Source: Liolophura sinensis (taxonomy: Eukaryota; Mollusca; Polyplacophora; Chitonida; Chitonidae). From it: 64,000 nucleotides of DNA. The position numbers and the translations under genes are program-made. Below the pieces are notes generated by a model. That model worked only from the letters and a program-made list of their open reading frames with translations, searched no databases and was not told where the DNA came from. The stretch is from NCBI RefSeq assembly GCF_032854445.1, contig NC_088300.1, forward strand, positions 58,874,984 through 58,938,983, written 5' to 3'. Below, piece by piece: positions 35,201 to 48,100 of this stretch. The first letter of the stretch is position 1, and the number at the start of each line of letters is the position of its first letter.

Positions 35201-38200
35201 CCCTACAATGTGGATGAATCGATCAGAATCAAACAAAATGTGTCACTTAAAAAAAGTCAAAATTTACTCAAAAGACAGTAAAGAGACTGCGCTCCCCAAA
35301 AGCTCTGTCACAGGAACTCATTCTGTGCATATAACTGAAAAACTAAACACTTACGACTGCCTCAATCTTAGACCAGACATCCACCATGTCATACAGTCGA
35401 ATTAACTGGTCACTCTTGGATCCTCCCATGTTCTAGAAAGTAAAAAATTGATGATCACATAAACCTACACACACAAACAAACATTTCCTGTATAGTTGTT
35501 ATGTGAGAGTAGTATACATGGTATGTTGTTTTAAATGTGTTCTGAAACTTGTTATGGTACTTTTTCAAAATACATTTAGAACAAAACTGTAAAACTTTAA
35601 AACATTTTCAATTGTTCAAAATTGTTTGTTGTCAAAATCAGTAATATTTGAATTAATTTATTTTGACAACACACACAAATACATAAAGGTAAAACACTGG
35701 ACCTACTTTCACAAGAATTTTTTTTAATTTTGTCACTATTTTTTTCCTTCAATCCTATAAATCGCATGGCCTTATGGCCAATAGGAAGTTCTACAGTTAC
35801 TGTCTGTTTCATTTAAAGAAACTGGATTTTAACAGTTTTGTGAAAGTAGCTTTAGCACTGTATCTAACACAATTAGATCTATTTAAACCTGAAATGAAAA
35901 TAAAACATAAAAATGCAAAACAAAATAACATGCTGTCTGTTACACATGATCTAGTCCTGCTCTACTTCTACTTAAACACATAAGGCTTTGTATGGTATCA
36001 TTACCATTTCAAGAGCCAGTAAAAAGAAAAAAAAAAAAAACACATAAATTAAAAAGGAATTTCTTGCATTGCTCCCAGCCCAAGTTTTGTTTGTAGGAGA
36101 TCCTTCTTGGTCATGTACTAATGCCACCTGCTAAATTCTTGGTGGGGATGGGGGAGGGAAGTGGGGGAGGTCGGGGGACAGCAAGAAAGAGAGAGACCCT
36201 TGAAGTGTACAAAAGCGTATAAATCAAGCTGGAGAAATCTATTAAGCAGCGGGAACAGCATACAATACAAGGTAAATGCAACTACTGTGAAACACATGAA
36301 CACTAAAAAAAATATTAAAAAAAACACATCACAATTTTTGCCAAAAGGTAAAGACAAGCAGAACAAAATGCAGTACATGTAGGTCCATTCACTTATATGC
36401 ACAATGTATATATGGGAAATACAGATGTCCACAGGAGGCACCACAAATTCTGAACCAACTTTTAATAAATTTATTATTTAGCTGATATCCAAAAATAATG
36501 AATTAATTAATCATTAAATACGTTTAATGACTTAATAAATCTGACTAGACATGTAAACTACCTTTCCGAGTATATTGAGTAGACCAGAAAAAAACAGTAA
36601 CCCTCTAACACTGACAATTATTCACAATGTAACACTTTGATATTTCACAAAACTAATTTAATGTATATTAGGCACCTTTCATGAAAATTTTATCATTAGT
36701 GGAGAAACAGTATTAAAACAGCTACATTTTTGCCTTGATTGACAGGTCATCGTCAACAGAAATACCAAATATCCAAGATATCTGATGCAACTCTTGACAC
36801 TGTACATATGAGACAAGTAAGTATTTGTTACTGTTTTAATATTATTTCACCCATGATGCTGAAACTTTGATAAAAGGTGTCTAATATCAGTTAAACAATC
36901 TGTATGAAATATCATTATATTCAAAACATTTTGTACAATTGCTTATTTAAGATGGTTAGCATTTGCTTTTTTTCTGGCTCATTTGACACATTACATCTGA
37001 TTTGATGATTCAACTTTCTAGTGCCTTTCCCATTGGACACCTAAACCCATCACATTATAATGATGAACTTTAGTAAACCTTTCAAGTTAAATCAATAAAT
37101 CAATCTTATTGCTCCACAATAATCATCCCAGACACTCAAGTGACAAATGCAGTGAACCAAGGAAAATGCCTGAAGGGAATACCGATGATGAAGTGAATGA
37201 TGGCCACTATAGATGTACTACCTTCTCTGGCTGGTCTTCTGATGAAACTGACTCCATGGCACTGTGCTAATCAACATAATATTACACCAAACACATTACA
37301 GCATTACTTCTCACTACAATCTACACAGCACACAGCTATTTAGCTACATTAATAGTTATTTTGGCCTCAGAAAGAAAAGATTTCTAGCAGACTTTTCAGA
37401 ATTTTTTTTCCATAATTTACATCCAGTTGTCCGATACATGAATGTGTTTGCCAGATGTTTTACTCTTGCTTCAAAAAGTAATTTAGGAAGATGAAAACTT
37501 CTAAAAACAGAAAATTTACCACAGAATTTAAACTACATTTATCTGACTTGACAGTTGTGTTAAATGAAATTTTTGACTGAAAATCCCTACAGGATATCAC
37601 AAACCTTATCACACCTTAAAGTCAAAAGTGAAAGTGATGATACAAACAGGAAACAGGGTAAAACCTACAGTGTAATCAAAATCAGGAAGTGACACTGTCA
37701 GAGCTACATGCAGAGTAATTGTGGATGAAAGCTGCAGGCTGTATAACAGTGTATCAAAAAGTGGGCTATATGGAGAAATGGGTTTAGTGTAGATTTACCT
37801 GGATTCGCCGCAGGTTGGACAGCATCAGCTTATGCATGGTAGCCACACACCTGAACTGCTGGAACACCATCTCCAGCAACTCCAACAGGTAGCGGGGCTG
37901 ATCCAGGGTAGATAGGGTCTCACCCTGCTGGGAAGCACTACAAATACACAACATTTCGGAATGCAAAATATGACAGTAATATAAGTATATGATCCATTAA
38001 GCCAACAATAGGTACACACTCACTTTTAATAACAATTTTAAATACATAAGCACTTTAAGTTTGCAAGTTCAATGTTAAAGACTTTTCTACAGCGACATAC
38101 ACTTCAAATAGGCTTCTGGGCCAGTCATATAAGCATCTTTAGGTTTAAAGAGATATAGAGTAATGAAAATGAGTTTAGAGAGGGCGTCATGGGTGGACAC

Positions 38201-41200
38201 CATAACATAGTGGGACCAACAATAATGGGTTTATGAAAACATACCATTCAAAGTTCAATATTTAATCAGGACTTTACTTATTCAGATAAATGTAAAGACA
38301 GATAATAGTCAGTTAGCAATCAGTGTACAGCGAGTCTGACTTACATATCCACCACTTGCTGAGAGGCTCTGTTTACTATGGCCAACAGTTCTGGGTGAAT
38401 CCTTGCCTTCAGAGCCTGAAACAGGTAGGGATGATCTTTTCAGTGAGTGTAACCATCAATCTTGTAATTCCAATCTGATCATTTTACATCTTGAAAGATT
38501 TGGGATAAAGTTGTATATTGAACACTCAATCAAAGAAAGAACATATTGGAATTAATCATTTACAATGACTGGCCTATTTACAGGTCATATGAATAACATG
38601 TAAGTGTTAGTAGCTGAACATTATATTAACACTAGCATCTGAATGGCAAAGATTTTGGAGAGAAATGAAAGAAACAAAAGTTTCTGGTAGGTGTAAGGCT
38701 AATTCTTGGTTCAGGTTTAGGGGCAATTTACTGTGAAGAATACCTCCACAGCCTCTGGAAGTTTCCGTAGCACATACAAAGACTCTGTTAAAATAGCCAT
38801 ATATTTAGGAATATTCTCTTCCGGGTCAACATTTAAGTCTTCTGTGATGTGGTTGAACTCGTCCACGTTAGGCATGTCAGTCACAGAGCCTGCTCCTGTA
38901 CATGTATAAGAAATTAGAACTTTTGTCAGGTCATACATTTTGAACATCTGTTACAGGTAACTAACAGTGGTACTGTCACCATGACTAATTTTTGTTCATT
39001 TTTGGTGAAATGTTTATATTCTACTGGCCTTTTCAGGAAGGGTTGTTATATTCTATCAATTCTGTCCTACACTTACTGAACTAATTATGGCAAGTGTCTC
39101 TAATGAGAAGAAGTTCCCCCTAAAGTATTGTCTTATGCAAAACAATTTAAGCAAAAGTGTACATGACTGACAGATTAAGGAGAGTGAGATATCAGAGCAG
39201 AAATAGCCATGGGCCCCTCTCCGGTATTATGTGAGAAGGTCAGCCAGCAAACTATGGATGGCTGTGGGTTTCCTCCCACCATAATGCTGGCCAATCAATA
39301 TCAATCAAGTAAATAAATAACCATGAGCCATGCCATTTCTATAAACTGGATAATTGTAAAAGTGAAAGGCAGAAGACTTAAAGAGAAAGCTCCCCATGTA
39401 TGAAGTTACCCATGTGGTGCACTCAATGGGCGAACTCATGCTCACATAATCTCATACACATGTACATAAAATAATTTTCTTCAGATTATGAAAATTTAAA
39501 TCCTTCAGAACTACAGCTTTAACATTTTGCATAATTTTCTTACTGCATCTCTATATTAAAAAGTCCCATATAAACTAACAAAATTCAGCTATTTTTTCAT
39601 ATGCAATGCAATCTTATGGGACTGGTGGGTAGGTGTGTCTTAATAAAACAGACACCTTTATGCTTGAAACTATACCAAAAACACTCTTTACATGTACATA
39701 GGAAACTTAACAATTACATTTTGTTTTTTACATAATGAAAGATACTCGGTGCTATTCATCAAATATAAATGTTCACAGAAGTATTAAGCTTTAAAAGTGT
39801 AAGCTCTGATAGTTTTGCCAGATTTACCTTTCTTTGCCTTGATCGATCCGGTTTTCTGAGGAGCTTTGGCCATTGCGCTGGTACCTTTCACATAAATGAC
39901 TCTGTTCAGCTCTTCTATAAGGACCTCATGCATTTGCTGACATGAAAGCAAACAATAACATTAAACTTTTTACTCATTCCTAATCGTAATGGGAATAAAG
40001 ACTGATGACAAATACCACCCAAGTCCCATGAAATCAAATGAATCACAGCAATCATTCATTCTTATTTACATGCAATAATTTCAAATTGAATTTTGAAGAT
40101 AAATAAATGTGCATAGATATAAATGGTAAAATTTAAAAACAATCACTTTATTACATCTCTGCATTCTTCAAAACTACATGTTCAACTTTTGATTCTCCAG
40201 TACAAACCTCTTTTCTTGCATTCAGTTCTGATCTTAGCTCTTTTAATGCATCAATTCCTGATAGTGGACCCTCAAGTTTAGCAACTATATAAAAAACAAA
40301 ACATTTGCAACAGCTGTGAAATAGAAGAAACACAGAGATTCAGAAGTAATCCCAAGTATAATTACATTCAGATCAGAACAAAACAGACAAATATGAAATG
40401 ACACGCTACTGTTTCCAACGATACAATCACATTTTCCTAACTCTGAAATCGCTGCAAACCACAGCTTTTTCATACAGCTATTTGTATGCATGACAGACAA
40501 TTTAATTAATTAATGAATGCATGGTTATGGCTGAATGTCACTTTGCCACTTCTGTGCCCACATTGTGGGGCCACTTCAGTGATGTGTTGCCTTTTACTGG
40601 TCCATTGTACTCTTTGAACGAATGTGTCTCTATGAAACGTGTGACATAACTTCTGAGTCACAGAATAATGCTACTCCTGCACCCAATGACTTTTATACTA
40701 TAAAAGAGATTAAAGCCTGATAAAGACAGTTGTACTTTAAGTTAACAAAATCATGATCATGGTTTATTACAGGTAAACAGCCTACAAATTAAAACTTTTC
40801 CACACTAAACTCTGATAGGATCATATATCAATATCATCAGACTAAACTATACAAATCAACATAATGTGAAAACATCTCCACTCACCTGCAGAAACCATCA
40901 TGTCTGTAGCATGAAGATAATGTTTTCTGGCCATGTGTTCATCAATTCGTTCCAAAACTTCCTTAATATCTTCTCTGTAAAACCAAACACACAGATCGAT
41001 TTAACAACTTAATCAGTAATCTTAAATATTAATCATGTCAAGTGGAAATGAAATTTTTAATCTAAGAACTATAATTTTAAATAATTTTTGTACACGTACA
41101 TTTGGTCCAGCATGGCTACAACTGTTTTGTGCTCCACTCCTTCTATCCATAGTCTTCGTAAGTCATCTCTTTTGCAGTGCAGTAAGGTTTTACAAGAACT

Positions 41201-44200
41201 TAGATCTTCCTTTATTTTCTTAATTTTTTCTCTTGAATCTGTGAAACAAATACATACCAACAGCACATGAGAATAAGTCCACATGATCACGAGATGAATT
41301 AAGTGCTTCATGATATCCTATATTTCTCAGGGTACATTACTTTCAAGCAGAAATTACTTCATTAGATAAAATACAAAAAAAAAAATACATAACAGGTATT
41401 GTATTTATGTGATAATAATAATAAAAAAGACATCACTGGCAACATTTTTACTAGCAACTAGAAGTTGGTTATGAAGCCAACATCAACTAATTAGAACCAA
41501 ATATCTGTCATGTTTTATCACTGAAAAGTCAAAACACCAAACCTCACACATCGAACATACCTGTAATTTTCTTGTACACTGTGGAAAATGACTGTAGAAT
41601 TGTCATGAGATCCTTGTAGTTACCTAAAATCAAAACAAGACACCAACTAAATCCAAAAATCATTCCTCTTTTCTCACTTCTATGACTAGAATCACCAGAT
41701 GTATGACTTACAGGTTATACTCTGAACTAAAAACCATACTTAAACATACCTGTGACCAGTTCACCCAATTTCTTATCACTTTCACGGAATGCCTTTTCAA
41801 TTCTAGCTTTCTCTTTTTCTCTTTGCTCGAAGTCAGCACTGAAAATAAAAAAAATATTTTAGTAGCTTTTGGTAATAAAGGATATTAAATCTTACAAAAT
41901 ATATTTGTGCCAAACCCAAGACTATTTTAATTTGGACAATTTTAAAATTAAAATATAATATGTTTGATGTTACATGACCGACCCTTCAAAAAGGCCCTGA
42001 CCAAAATTCTTTTTTTGTGTTTTTACAGATGCCAAATTTTTTTATATCCTTTCATTGCATTACCTTTTCTGGTTATAACTGGCACGAAATGTTCAACAAC
42101 ACTGATGAAATCTGGACACAGGCCTATACCATCAAGGACATGTCACTCAAGCTATAGCTGAGGTTCTACGTGTAGAACTCTTACATAAATCCCCCTAGTT
42201 TATGTTTTGTGAATTAAATTAATTCATTCATGGACTGGTATAATCAAGGTGACAAATTGAGACCAAACTTACATCATAATATCTGCTGTAACATGATCAA
42301 AATGTAAGATTTTTGTTTTAAATGTTGTCAAAGAATCCCCAACAGGGTCCCTTTTATGCTGGCATCCGCCATTGTGTTACTCTCATTTCACACGTATCAG
42401 AGGTCCCCACATGACCCCCTTCTATTGGCTTGGAAAAATAATGTTTGAGAGATCCCAAAATTAAAAAAAAAGGTTAGTCAGGTGTGTATACATTTTCTCC
42501 CCGTCAAAACTCTATGATGGGGAGTATGTAGCTGAGAATATATTGATATAATTTCCTGAACTGTCATTGATATCGCCACATCCAGATGCCATGGTGGATA
42601 GATTTATTTATTTATTTAATTGGTGTTTTACGCCATACTCAAGAATATTTCACTTATACGACGCCGACCAGCATTATGGTTGGAGGAAACTGGGCAGTGC
42701 CCGGGGAAAACCCACGATCATCCGCAGGTTGCTGGCAGATCTTCCCACATATGGCCAGAGAGGAAGCCAGCATGAGCTGGCTCACAGCGACCGGATTGGT
42801 GAGAGGCTCCTGGATCATTATGCTGCGCTAGCGCGCTAACCAAATGAGCCATGGAGGTCCCCTTATGGTGGATAGAAATGAAGTGAAAACAATGGTAGTG
42901 ACACTAGTAAGGGCAGGTGCATTCCTAAATGGATGCATAGAAGTTCACAAACAAACACAAAGCTGGTATGTCCCATCCGTAAATCTTCATGCAGCCATAC
43001 ATGATTTTGGCTCTCCTCTTCCTCATATATAAATGTTTTGGACAGTGTAAATTAGGTCAAAGTTGGTGATCTGGGCTGAGGCTCACTTGGGTACTTACAC
43101 TTTTCACACTTTTAGACAAGCATGTACACTGATAAACAAGCATAAATGTTTGATCCTTAACATGAAGGAAGAATCCCCTAAATCTCACCAAGTTTAATTA
43201 AAATAACGAAAATTAAGGAATCGAAACGGATTTCTCAGTAGAGATTTTATTTTCTAAGTCATGAGGTTCTGCTTCACTTCGTCAAAAGCATAAGCTGGAT
43301 AGGATTTTGGGTACATTTTCACATGCTTGTCTCCTCTGTACAGGATCTGAACATGCTAGCACAAACTGTTGACATAAACTGTTGGCAATAGTATTCATAC
43401 AAATGTTTAACAAATTTTTACCTGTTAGTTTTATTGTAAAGATCTAAGAATATTTATTTTGAGAATTGCCAAATACTGGGTGACATAATTTAGTACTGCA
43501 TTCTGATCAATGGTGAGAAAGTTTTATTGTGATCAACAAGATGAACAGCATTCTATGATTGTTCTTCCCTTCTGAGAAAGAAAAACAAAAAAATGACAAA
43601 AAAAGCCTGATCTACCTACCCTCTTTTGTTATAAAGGCCTTGTAACATCAAACAAACAATATTTAAATTTTGGCCCAGTGTGGTCAGTTTTATGACTGGG
43701 GAAACCAGGCAAAGCCATGAGTAAAATGCAACACCTTGCCATGTACAAGGCCTAATATCTGATGCAAGACCACATCAAGAAGGTTAATTTACGCAGTTTA
43801 ATATATGATAATTCGCTTACTTAGAGAAATTTTGTATTCTTACACATAAAAATTCATATTCTTACCTTGATGACAAAGTTCTGACAATTGACATTAAAAA
43901 TCCAGACTGTGGCTGAAAGGGAAAAAGGTTAAACTTTAACACAGCAGGAACCACTCACATATGTTACTTTGTCAGTTAACATTTACAGCTAACAGAAAAT
44001 TGGTATAGGTTTTTCAAAACATTGTTAATATATACATGAAGTCATCTTGATAAATATTAAACATTATACTTTAGATACAAGTTTGTATACACTATCTAGT
44101 TTGTACAAGGATAGAGTTTAAATTTGTCCCCTCAAATGTACCGTATGGCCAAAACGAAAAGTGACAAACTGAAACATCTAAGAGCTACTGAAAATTACTA

Positions 44201-45082
44201 TCTTTGAAAAGTTTAAGAGTTACTTTTAAAAGTATTCTGTGCAAGTTATTTTACTCCACTATATTAAAATTACAACAGCTGTAAGCAAATAGGACAAACA
44301 ACATGGAGAATGTTGGAGATTGCTAGCAATGTTTATAATCACATGATGCTATTTTGGGGTAGTATCCACAAATGATATTTGAATGATGAGTAGCTCTTCA
44401 AACATTTGTGTACAATTTTCCATAAAACCATAGTCAGTAAGAAGGCTGGCCACAAGTAGCAATGCCCAGTTGACATACATCAAGTACTTTCAAGTTTCAC
44501 ATGGATTTTAGGTACTGTTAGTCATTGTTTATGTCCAATAACTAAGGACACTTGATTCCTAATTTACCCTCATGTCACTTTCTACAGTCTATGCATAAAT
44601 AGGCACTAAGCAATTAATTTGAAAAACTTATCAGCCGCATCATCACAAAGATCAGCTTGTATCATGAATCCAAATGACAAAAATTTATAACGCACAATAA
44701 ATTAAAGGGGTGAAGTAATATTATCAAAAATGGCCACCTGTAGGTCTCACATGATTTACTGCAGGACAACTCCTGATAGATGACAACTGACTTGTCATCA
44801 GCCTATGATGGATATGAACCTGTACGGAGTCATTCATTCGAGCAAGGTGATCATTACAAGAGAAGAGGTTTTGTATATAGCCGATTTAATTGTGTGTCAT
44901 TGTTGTCGCGAATGCCGCTATATTAGTACTGGGTGACTTGTTGACGTATTGACCTCGGGCAAAGAAATGAGATTGTTCTTATCGTCGCCATAGTATGCAG
45001 ATCTACCCACAGCAGCGACTAATCTCACCGTCCTAGGCGCCTGTTGACGCCCACTTTGCTTTTCCTCCTCGGTGCTTGCCAT
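20233..45082 (-). CDS. EXOC4: EXOC4 / SEC8, exocyst complex subunit (28 exons)
   Basis: Exons from the start: 45029-45082, 43866-43912, 41750-41838, 41561-41623, 41100-41238, 40886-40974, 40208-40284, 39828-39936, 38744-38895, 38345-38415, 37799-37937, 35355-35432, 34814-34952, 34498-34578, 33959-34043, 33366-33435, 32203-32303, 26022-26095, 25514-25652, 25122-25203, 24103-24313, 23231-23320, 22972-23003, 22583-22697, 22090-22208, 21651-21746, 21004-21115, 20233-20403. Phases close at every junction except inside 34814-34952, which carries one extra base. The product is about 935-940 residues (human: 974). SEC8 belongs to the octameric exocyst that tethers secretory vesicles to the plasma membrane. 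Diagnostic blocks are [73 protein letters not shown] and [20 protein letters not shown]. One intron is GC-AG (donor at 24097-24102). Confidence 0.96.
20590..20766 (+). mobile_element. SINE copy in the last EXOC4 intron
   Basis: Contains GCGCAACGACCCAGGAGCCT, CTCACCAATGTGG, a shortened middle that lacks clear box B, and a CAAATAAATAAATAAAC tail. It is antisense to EXOC4. Overlapping ORFs are SINE-derived. Confidence 0.85.
21938..21985 (-). mobile_element. SINE tail fragment
   Basis: TTTATTTATTGGCATTTTAA, ATGCCGTATTCAAGAAT matches only the reversed tail end of the SINE. In an EXOC4 intron. Confidence 0.55.
24303..24665. repeat. 28-bp minisatellite abutting an EXOC4 3' splice site
   Basis: About twelve copies of a 28-bp unit, on the + strand starting GACCTGAAACATGTACCAGT and ending GTAACAAA. 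On the EXOC4 strand each unit contains ATGTTTCAGGTCTTTG. The real acceptor at the array edge, ATGTTTTAG|GTCTTTG, has the same sequence apart from one base. The splice site and the first bases of exon 24103-24313 therefore look like the outermost unit. An ORF continues in frame from the exon through much of the array. Confidence 0.92.
26460..27066 (-). repeat. Dispersed tandem-repeat element (inverse of the 51.3-kb block)
   Basis: Three to four units of about 150 bp with GTGGTTACCATGACAACC, GACACATCATCATCTG, a CAAAAATTAAA motif and a CGGACATGAAATC motif. Its left end (TATAAAAGAATACCAGCAGC, TGAGTATAACCCCTGAG) matches in reverse complement the right end of the block at 51300-52420. The right end carries a run of ACACAGACGGACACACAGAC and a TATGGCAGGGGTGTATAAAA terminus. 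No protein-coding content. Confidence 0.75.
27286..27466. repeat. Tandem repeat, about 49 bp x 3.6
   Basis: The unit starts GATCATGGCAACTGGCAACT and continues TCAGGAATTAAACAATGTTA with a TATGTAGCT end. Copies differ at only one or two bases, suggesting recent expansion. In the largest EXOC4 intron. Confidence 0.92.
28560..29035. repeat. CATGTG-rich degenerate minisatellite
   Basis: Repeats of about 29 and 59 bp built from GTAAGATCACACATGTGC and CATAAGATCATGTGTGCTAA elements. Much of it alternates purine and pyrimidine (ACATGTGC, TGTGTG). In the largest EXOC4 intron. Confidence 0.85.
29228..29330 (-). mobile_element. Degenerate SINE fragment
   Basis: TTTATTTATTTATTTACATA followed by GTTCAACGCCATATTTTAAA and CACTCATAAGATGGTGATCA corresponds to the reversed SINE tail and body with many substitutions. 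Confidence 0.55.
29661..29870. repeat. Five near-identical 42-bp tandem copies
   Basis: Units start at 29661, 29703, 29745, 29787 and 29829 with CTTCAAAATAAAACAAACTT and end AGCATAAAGATGC. I see no differences among them. As 42 is divisible by three, the minus strand reads as a 14-residue repeat; this has no gene context and is not called coding. In an EXOC4 intron. Confidence 0.95.
30418..30435 (-). other. Candidate 18-nt EXOC4 microexon
   Basis: On the EXOC4 strand, a pyrimidine-rich stretch ends in ACCTGTAG, then 18 nt (AGGCAGATGAAGAAGGCA), then a GTAAGTT donor. Between the phase-1 exons 32203-32303 and 26022-26095 it would keep the frame and add six mostly acidic residues (EADEEG, with the following G becoming S). 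The protein without it already aligns to human without a gap, so any use would be alternative. Could be chance. Confidence 0.35.
30950..31125. mobile_element. MITE-like repeat, copy 3
   Basis: ACCTGAATGACCTGAAATTT at the left, AGGATATCACCCAACATTCC in the core, GGGAAAATGAGCAACTTGGT, and a TTTTAGATCATTTACACTGG end. It is the most diverged of three related copies. Confidence 0.55.
31886..32040 (-). mobile_element. SINE copy, 5'-truncated, in an EXOC4 intron
   Basis: Reversed tail TTTTATTTATTTATTTGATT, then the reversed body to CCCATGTACAG. Same orientation as EXOC4 and lacking the tRNA-like head. Confidence 0.85.
32722..32940 (+). mobile_element. SINE copy in an EXOC4 intron
   Basis: Starts near box B (GTGACTTCAAGTCCAGC), continues GCTGGCTTCCTC and the body, and ends with CAAATCAAATAATATAAATA. 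The head upstream of box B is missing or replaced. Confidence 0.85.
34814..34952 (-). other. EXOC4 exon 13 with an apparent 1-nt insertion
   Basis: The upstream exon joins in phase 0, giving [12 protein letters not shown], aligned to human LQMLLTEYLDMK. The downstream part (NTAANSQQ to [12 protein letters not shown]) is in another frame, also phase 0 at the donor. The exon length is 3n+1; removing one A from the run at 34914-34916 restores one frame. An AG on the EXOC4 strand gives an alternative exon 34814-34936 (123 nt) that is in frame but replaces the conserved LLLGDYLDI stretch with ETTWISA. Confidence 0.8.
39200..39322 (+). mobile_element. Degenerate SINE fragment in an EXOC4 intron
   Basis: CTCTCCGGTATTATGTGAGA, GTGGGTTTCCTCCCACCATA, ATGCTGGCC and a CAAGTAAATAAATAA end match the SINE body and tail with gaps. 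Confidence 0.6.
42603..42864 (-). mobile_element. Full-length SINE with target-site duplication
   Basis: Reversed copy from the (TTTA)n tail to the head (CTAGCGCGCTAACCAAATGA, GCCATGGAGGTCCCC). The sequence ATGGTGGATAGA flanks it at 42591-42602 and 42865-42876. It lies in the EXOC4 intron between 41838 and 43866. Overlapping ORFs of 81 and 90 residues are SINE-derived. Confidence 0.95.
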
Positions 45083-45186
45083 TTTGACGAGAGAGAGCTC
45101 TTTGGCAATGGAGGCACTTTAAACCTCGTCAGGTGGCTTGTCTCCCCTTATTCTGTCGTCTGCTCCTCGTGATGATTTCAGAAGGC
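45083..45186. promoter_or_regulatory. Bidirectional promoter region between EXOC4 and the iRhom gene
   Basis: The EXOC4 ATG (45082, leftward) and the proposed iRhom ATG (45187, rightward) are 104 bp apart. Nearby sequence has more CpG than the surroundings (GTCGCGAATGCCGC, GACGTATTGACCTCGG, ATCGTCGCC) and no TATA box. Some 5' transcript ends probably overlap the partner gene. The EXOC4 start is well supported; the iRhom start is tentative. Confidence 0.55.
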
Positions 45187-48100
45187 ATGGCTTTCTCCGA
45201 TGAACAGCATGAAATGTCGACTTTCAACAATGAAAAATGCTCTGATGTGCATAGAGCGGGGAATCTGGTTAGATTGCGTATAACTGCAACTGTGAATTAG
45301 TCTATTTATCATCTTAAAAGAAGAAAAACCCATGTGGTCCACCGACCATTTCCATCCATAAAATTTCTTAGCTCTTTTGTGCATCGCTCTGCATATTTTC
45401 TAATTTTGAGAACATTAAGCTATCGAACGCAGAGTGTTAATTTGTCATCGACGATTAAATCTTTATCACTTATTCACAAAAGGCTTTCAGAATGCACAAA
45501 TGATTCATTGTTTCCACCATTATTAAATGCGACAAGGTGCGTAAAATCTTAATATTGTCTGAGTTGTCCCTCTTGGCTTACCTGTCGCATTTTTTGCTAA
45601 CCATCAGTATGCCCACGAACTGGATTGCTCGATTTGTTATGGGATAAGCCACTCTCTTAGGTATTGGCTATTTATTTCTTATTATGTATATCTTCTTTTT
45701 TTCAGGAAAAAGTGCTATCCACTCAACTTTCAATAAAGGAAAGTATGAAGACATTTGGCACTAACAGTGTAAGGAGTTTAGGATCCTTTATGGGGTTATC
45801 AGAGAACAACTCTCAGCCCTTGTCTTTGTGGAAAGAAACATGGATAAAGAGAGTTAAGGTAACAGATAAAAAATATTAACCAGTTCTTGGACCCGTTGTG
45901 ATTGGTGGGGTGATCATGTTCTCAGATTCTGTAGTGATGCATGATTATGATGTAAGAGTGAAAAATTCAAGTTGAACAAAAGTATAACGAAACAGCACCA
46001 TGAATGTTATTGTTGGCGCAAAACTAAATATTTTCAACAAAAGCAAAGAATAAAGATCTCTTCATCCATCTTTGGTATTTCGATGATTGAATAGCTTTAA
46101 TAACATACACACAATGTTGTACAAATGGGTTTAAAGCCAGTGGACTGATTAGTTCTAACCTGACTTTACTCTCAGTATATTTCAAAGCAAAGAGCTGTCC
46201 TTTTGGGAAGTCAGAGTGACATGCCTTGTATTACTTTTGCATGTGCTTCATCTGTCTGAGTTATTAATTTATTTCAGTCAGGAAATACAGGAATCTCTCT
46301 AGAGGTCCACACAAGTGAAAGAAAGCCAACTCCAGGTGATGAAATAGAGGACACACTGTTGAAACTGGAGAGGATAGAAACTTCTATCAATACTGATACA
46401 CTGTTTGATAGCCAAGAGGATTTGTCTTTGCTTGATGCTGGCTTATTTTTGCTATTAAAAGATGTCCAAGATGATAAACAAAATTCAAGACCTGCAAAAC
46501 TGTTTCAGGACACTGAAAACAGTGAACCATATGGTATGGAAGACAGTGAACTTGCAAATTTAATGTCTTTGTGCAGAACTGATCCAGTGGAGGAGAGCCA
46601 GTTTGTGTCATGTACAAATCTAAATGTACATTTAGATGAAGCCTGTGAACTGAGTTCTGATCAGCCGAAAGGAGTTGAAGGCACTCATGAGAAAGAGGTC
46701 AGAGTGGCACGATCTATTGAATCAAAAAAACAAGGGCATAAATCTACCTCAGCAGCTGACACAGATGAGGTATGATACCAAATGGCCAACCAGCCTGATG
46801 TACACGTATGTTCCTTACATGCTATCAACGAAAATATGCCCTTGCTTTCACTATAAAATATAAAAATCTCAGATATAATTGCATTATACTATGAAAGCGA
46901 TCATAATCACAAAATAATTATGTTTCAGTATTAATGAGAAATAACCATATCTCTTGAGGTCAATAAAAATTTTTGCAAGTGTTGACTGTTAACTGTGTTC
47001 AGTTTTTATAAGTACTGGTATTATTAGTACATGCATATACATCTACAACACCAATATCCCCCATAGGTTATAGTTCTAGCTAGATTTTGTCACAGCCCTT
47101 CTCCTGAGTGATTGTCAGTCTAACACAGAGTGAACAAAATTATGTATCTCCTTGACCCAGTTAGGTCCTACACATTATTTTGTGTTTGATAAATGGCGTT
47201 AAAGTCTTACAAACAGTGACATTAAATTGTGATGTGGTGTTAATAATTTTATTGGTACTGGTACGGTACTTTGGTTTGTATTTGCTGTCTTTCTACAGGT
47301 TCATGTTGTTGTTGCTGGAGAGGCCAAGAGAATCAAACCTGCATTAGATGGCAAATATGTATATGGAAAGGAAGCTCTTCAGCATTACAAGTTGCTCAGA
47401 GAGGTAAAGTACATGTTCTAATGTTCTAGGAAAGTTTTCATATTTTATGATATATCAGCGGTCAAAATGTTTGGTCATTCACTCAGTTTTAAGAGCTTGT
47501 AATAAGAATGACCTTAAATTGAGCCCTAGTCAACACAAAGATGACTTTGTGTCATTGTATGTGGTCTTCTTTTGGTGTTCTACAATGTCCATAAATGGAA
47601 TCTAATGTGGCCCAGACCTTTAAATCTTACTGGGTGATGTAAATTTTAGTGGAGTGGATCACTCTAAAGAGCTTAGAATATCCAACATTTTTTTCTTTTA
47701 CTATGTAATCATAATCTTGACAGAATCATGTTATCCTTTGAACTCTAGTTAGAAAGAATAAAACAAAGAGAACAGATTCACATGGAGAAGAAAAAAGTTG
47801 TGGAGAAACTTGAATGGCAGCTGCAAACTCTAGAGAAAGTTGCAGAAGTTGGGAAAGGTGAGGAAAATTACGCTACTCAGTGGAACTTTTCTGGTGGAGA
47901 AAACTAAGAGCCTCACTAAGGGCATATTTCTTCTGATGAATGGCTATTCCTCAACTTCACTTCTAGCTTTGTTTTCCAAAATAAAACGTCTTACATCTGT
48001 GATAAGAGCTGTTAATTTATGTTAAAGAATGCTTATCGTACATTAACGCCCCTTCTTCACTGCTCATAACCTAAATGTTGGAGATGAACGAGTCAGTTTG

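Noticed and set aside
37212-37251. Possible EXOC4 exon reading [12 protein letters not shown]
   Set aside because: Has AG and GT, but 40 nt would break the phase-0 join between 37799-37937 and 35355-35432, which already aligns to human without a gap.
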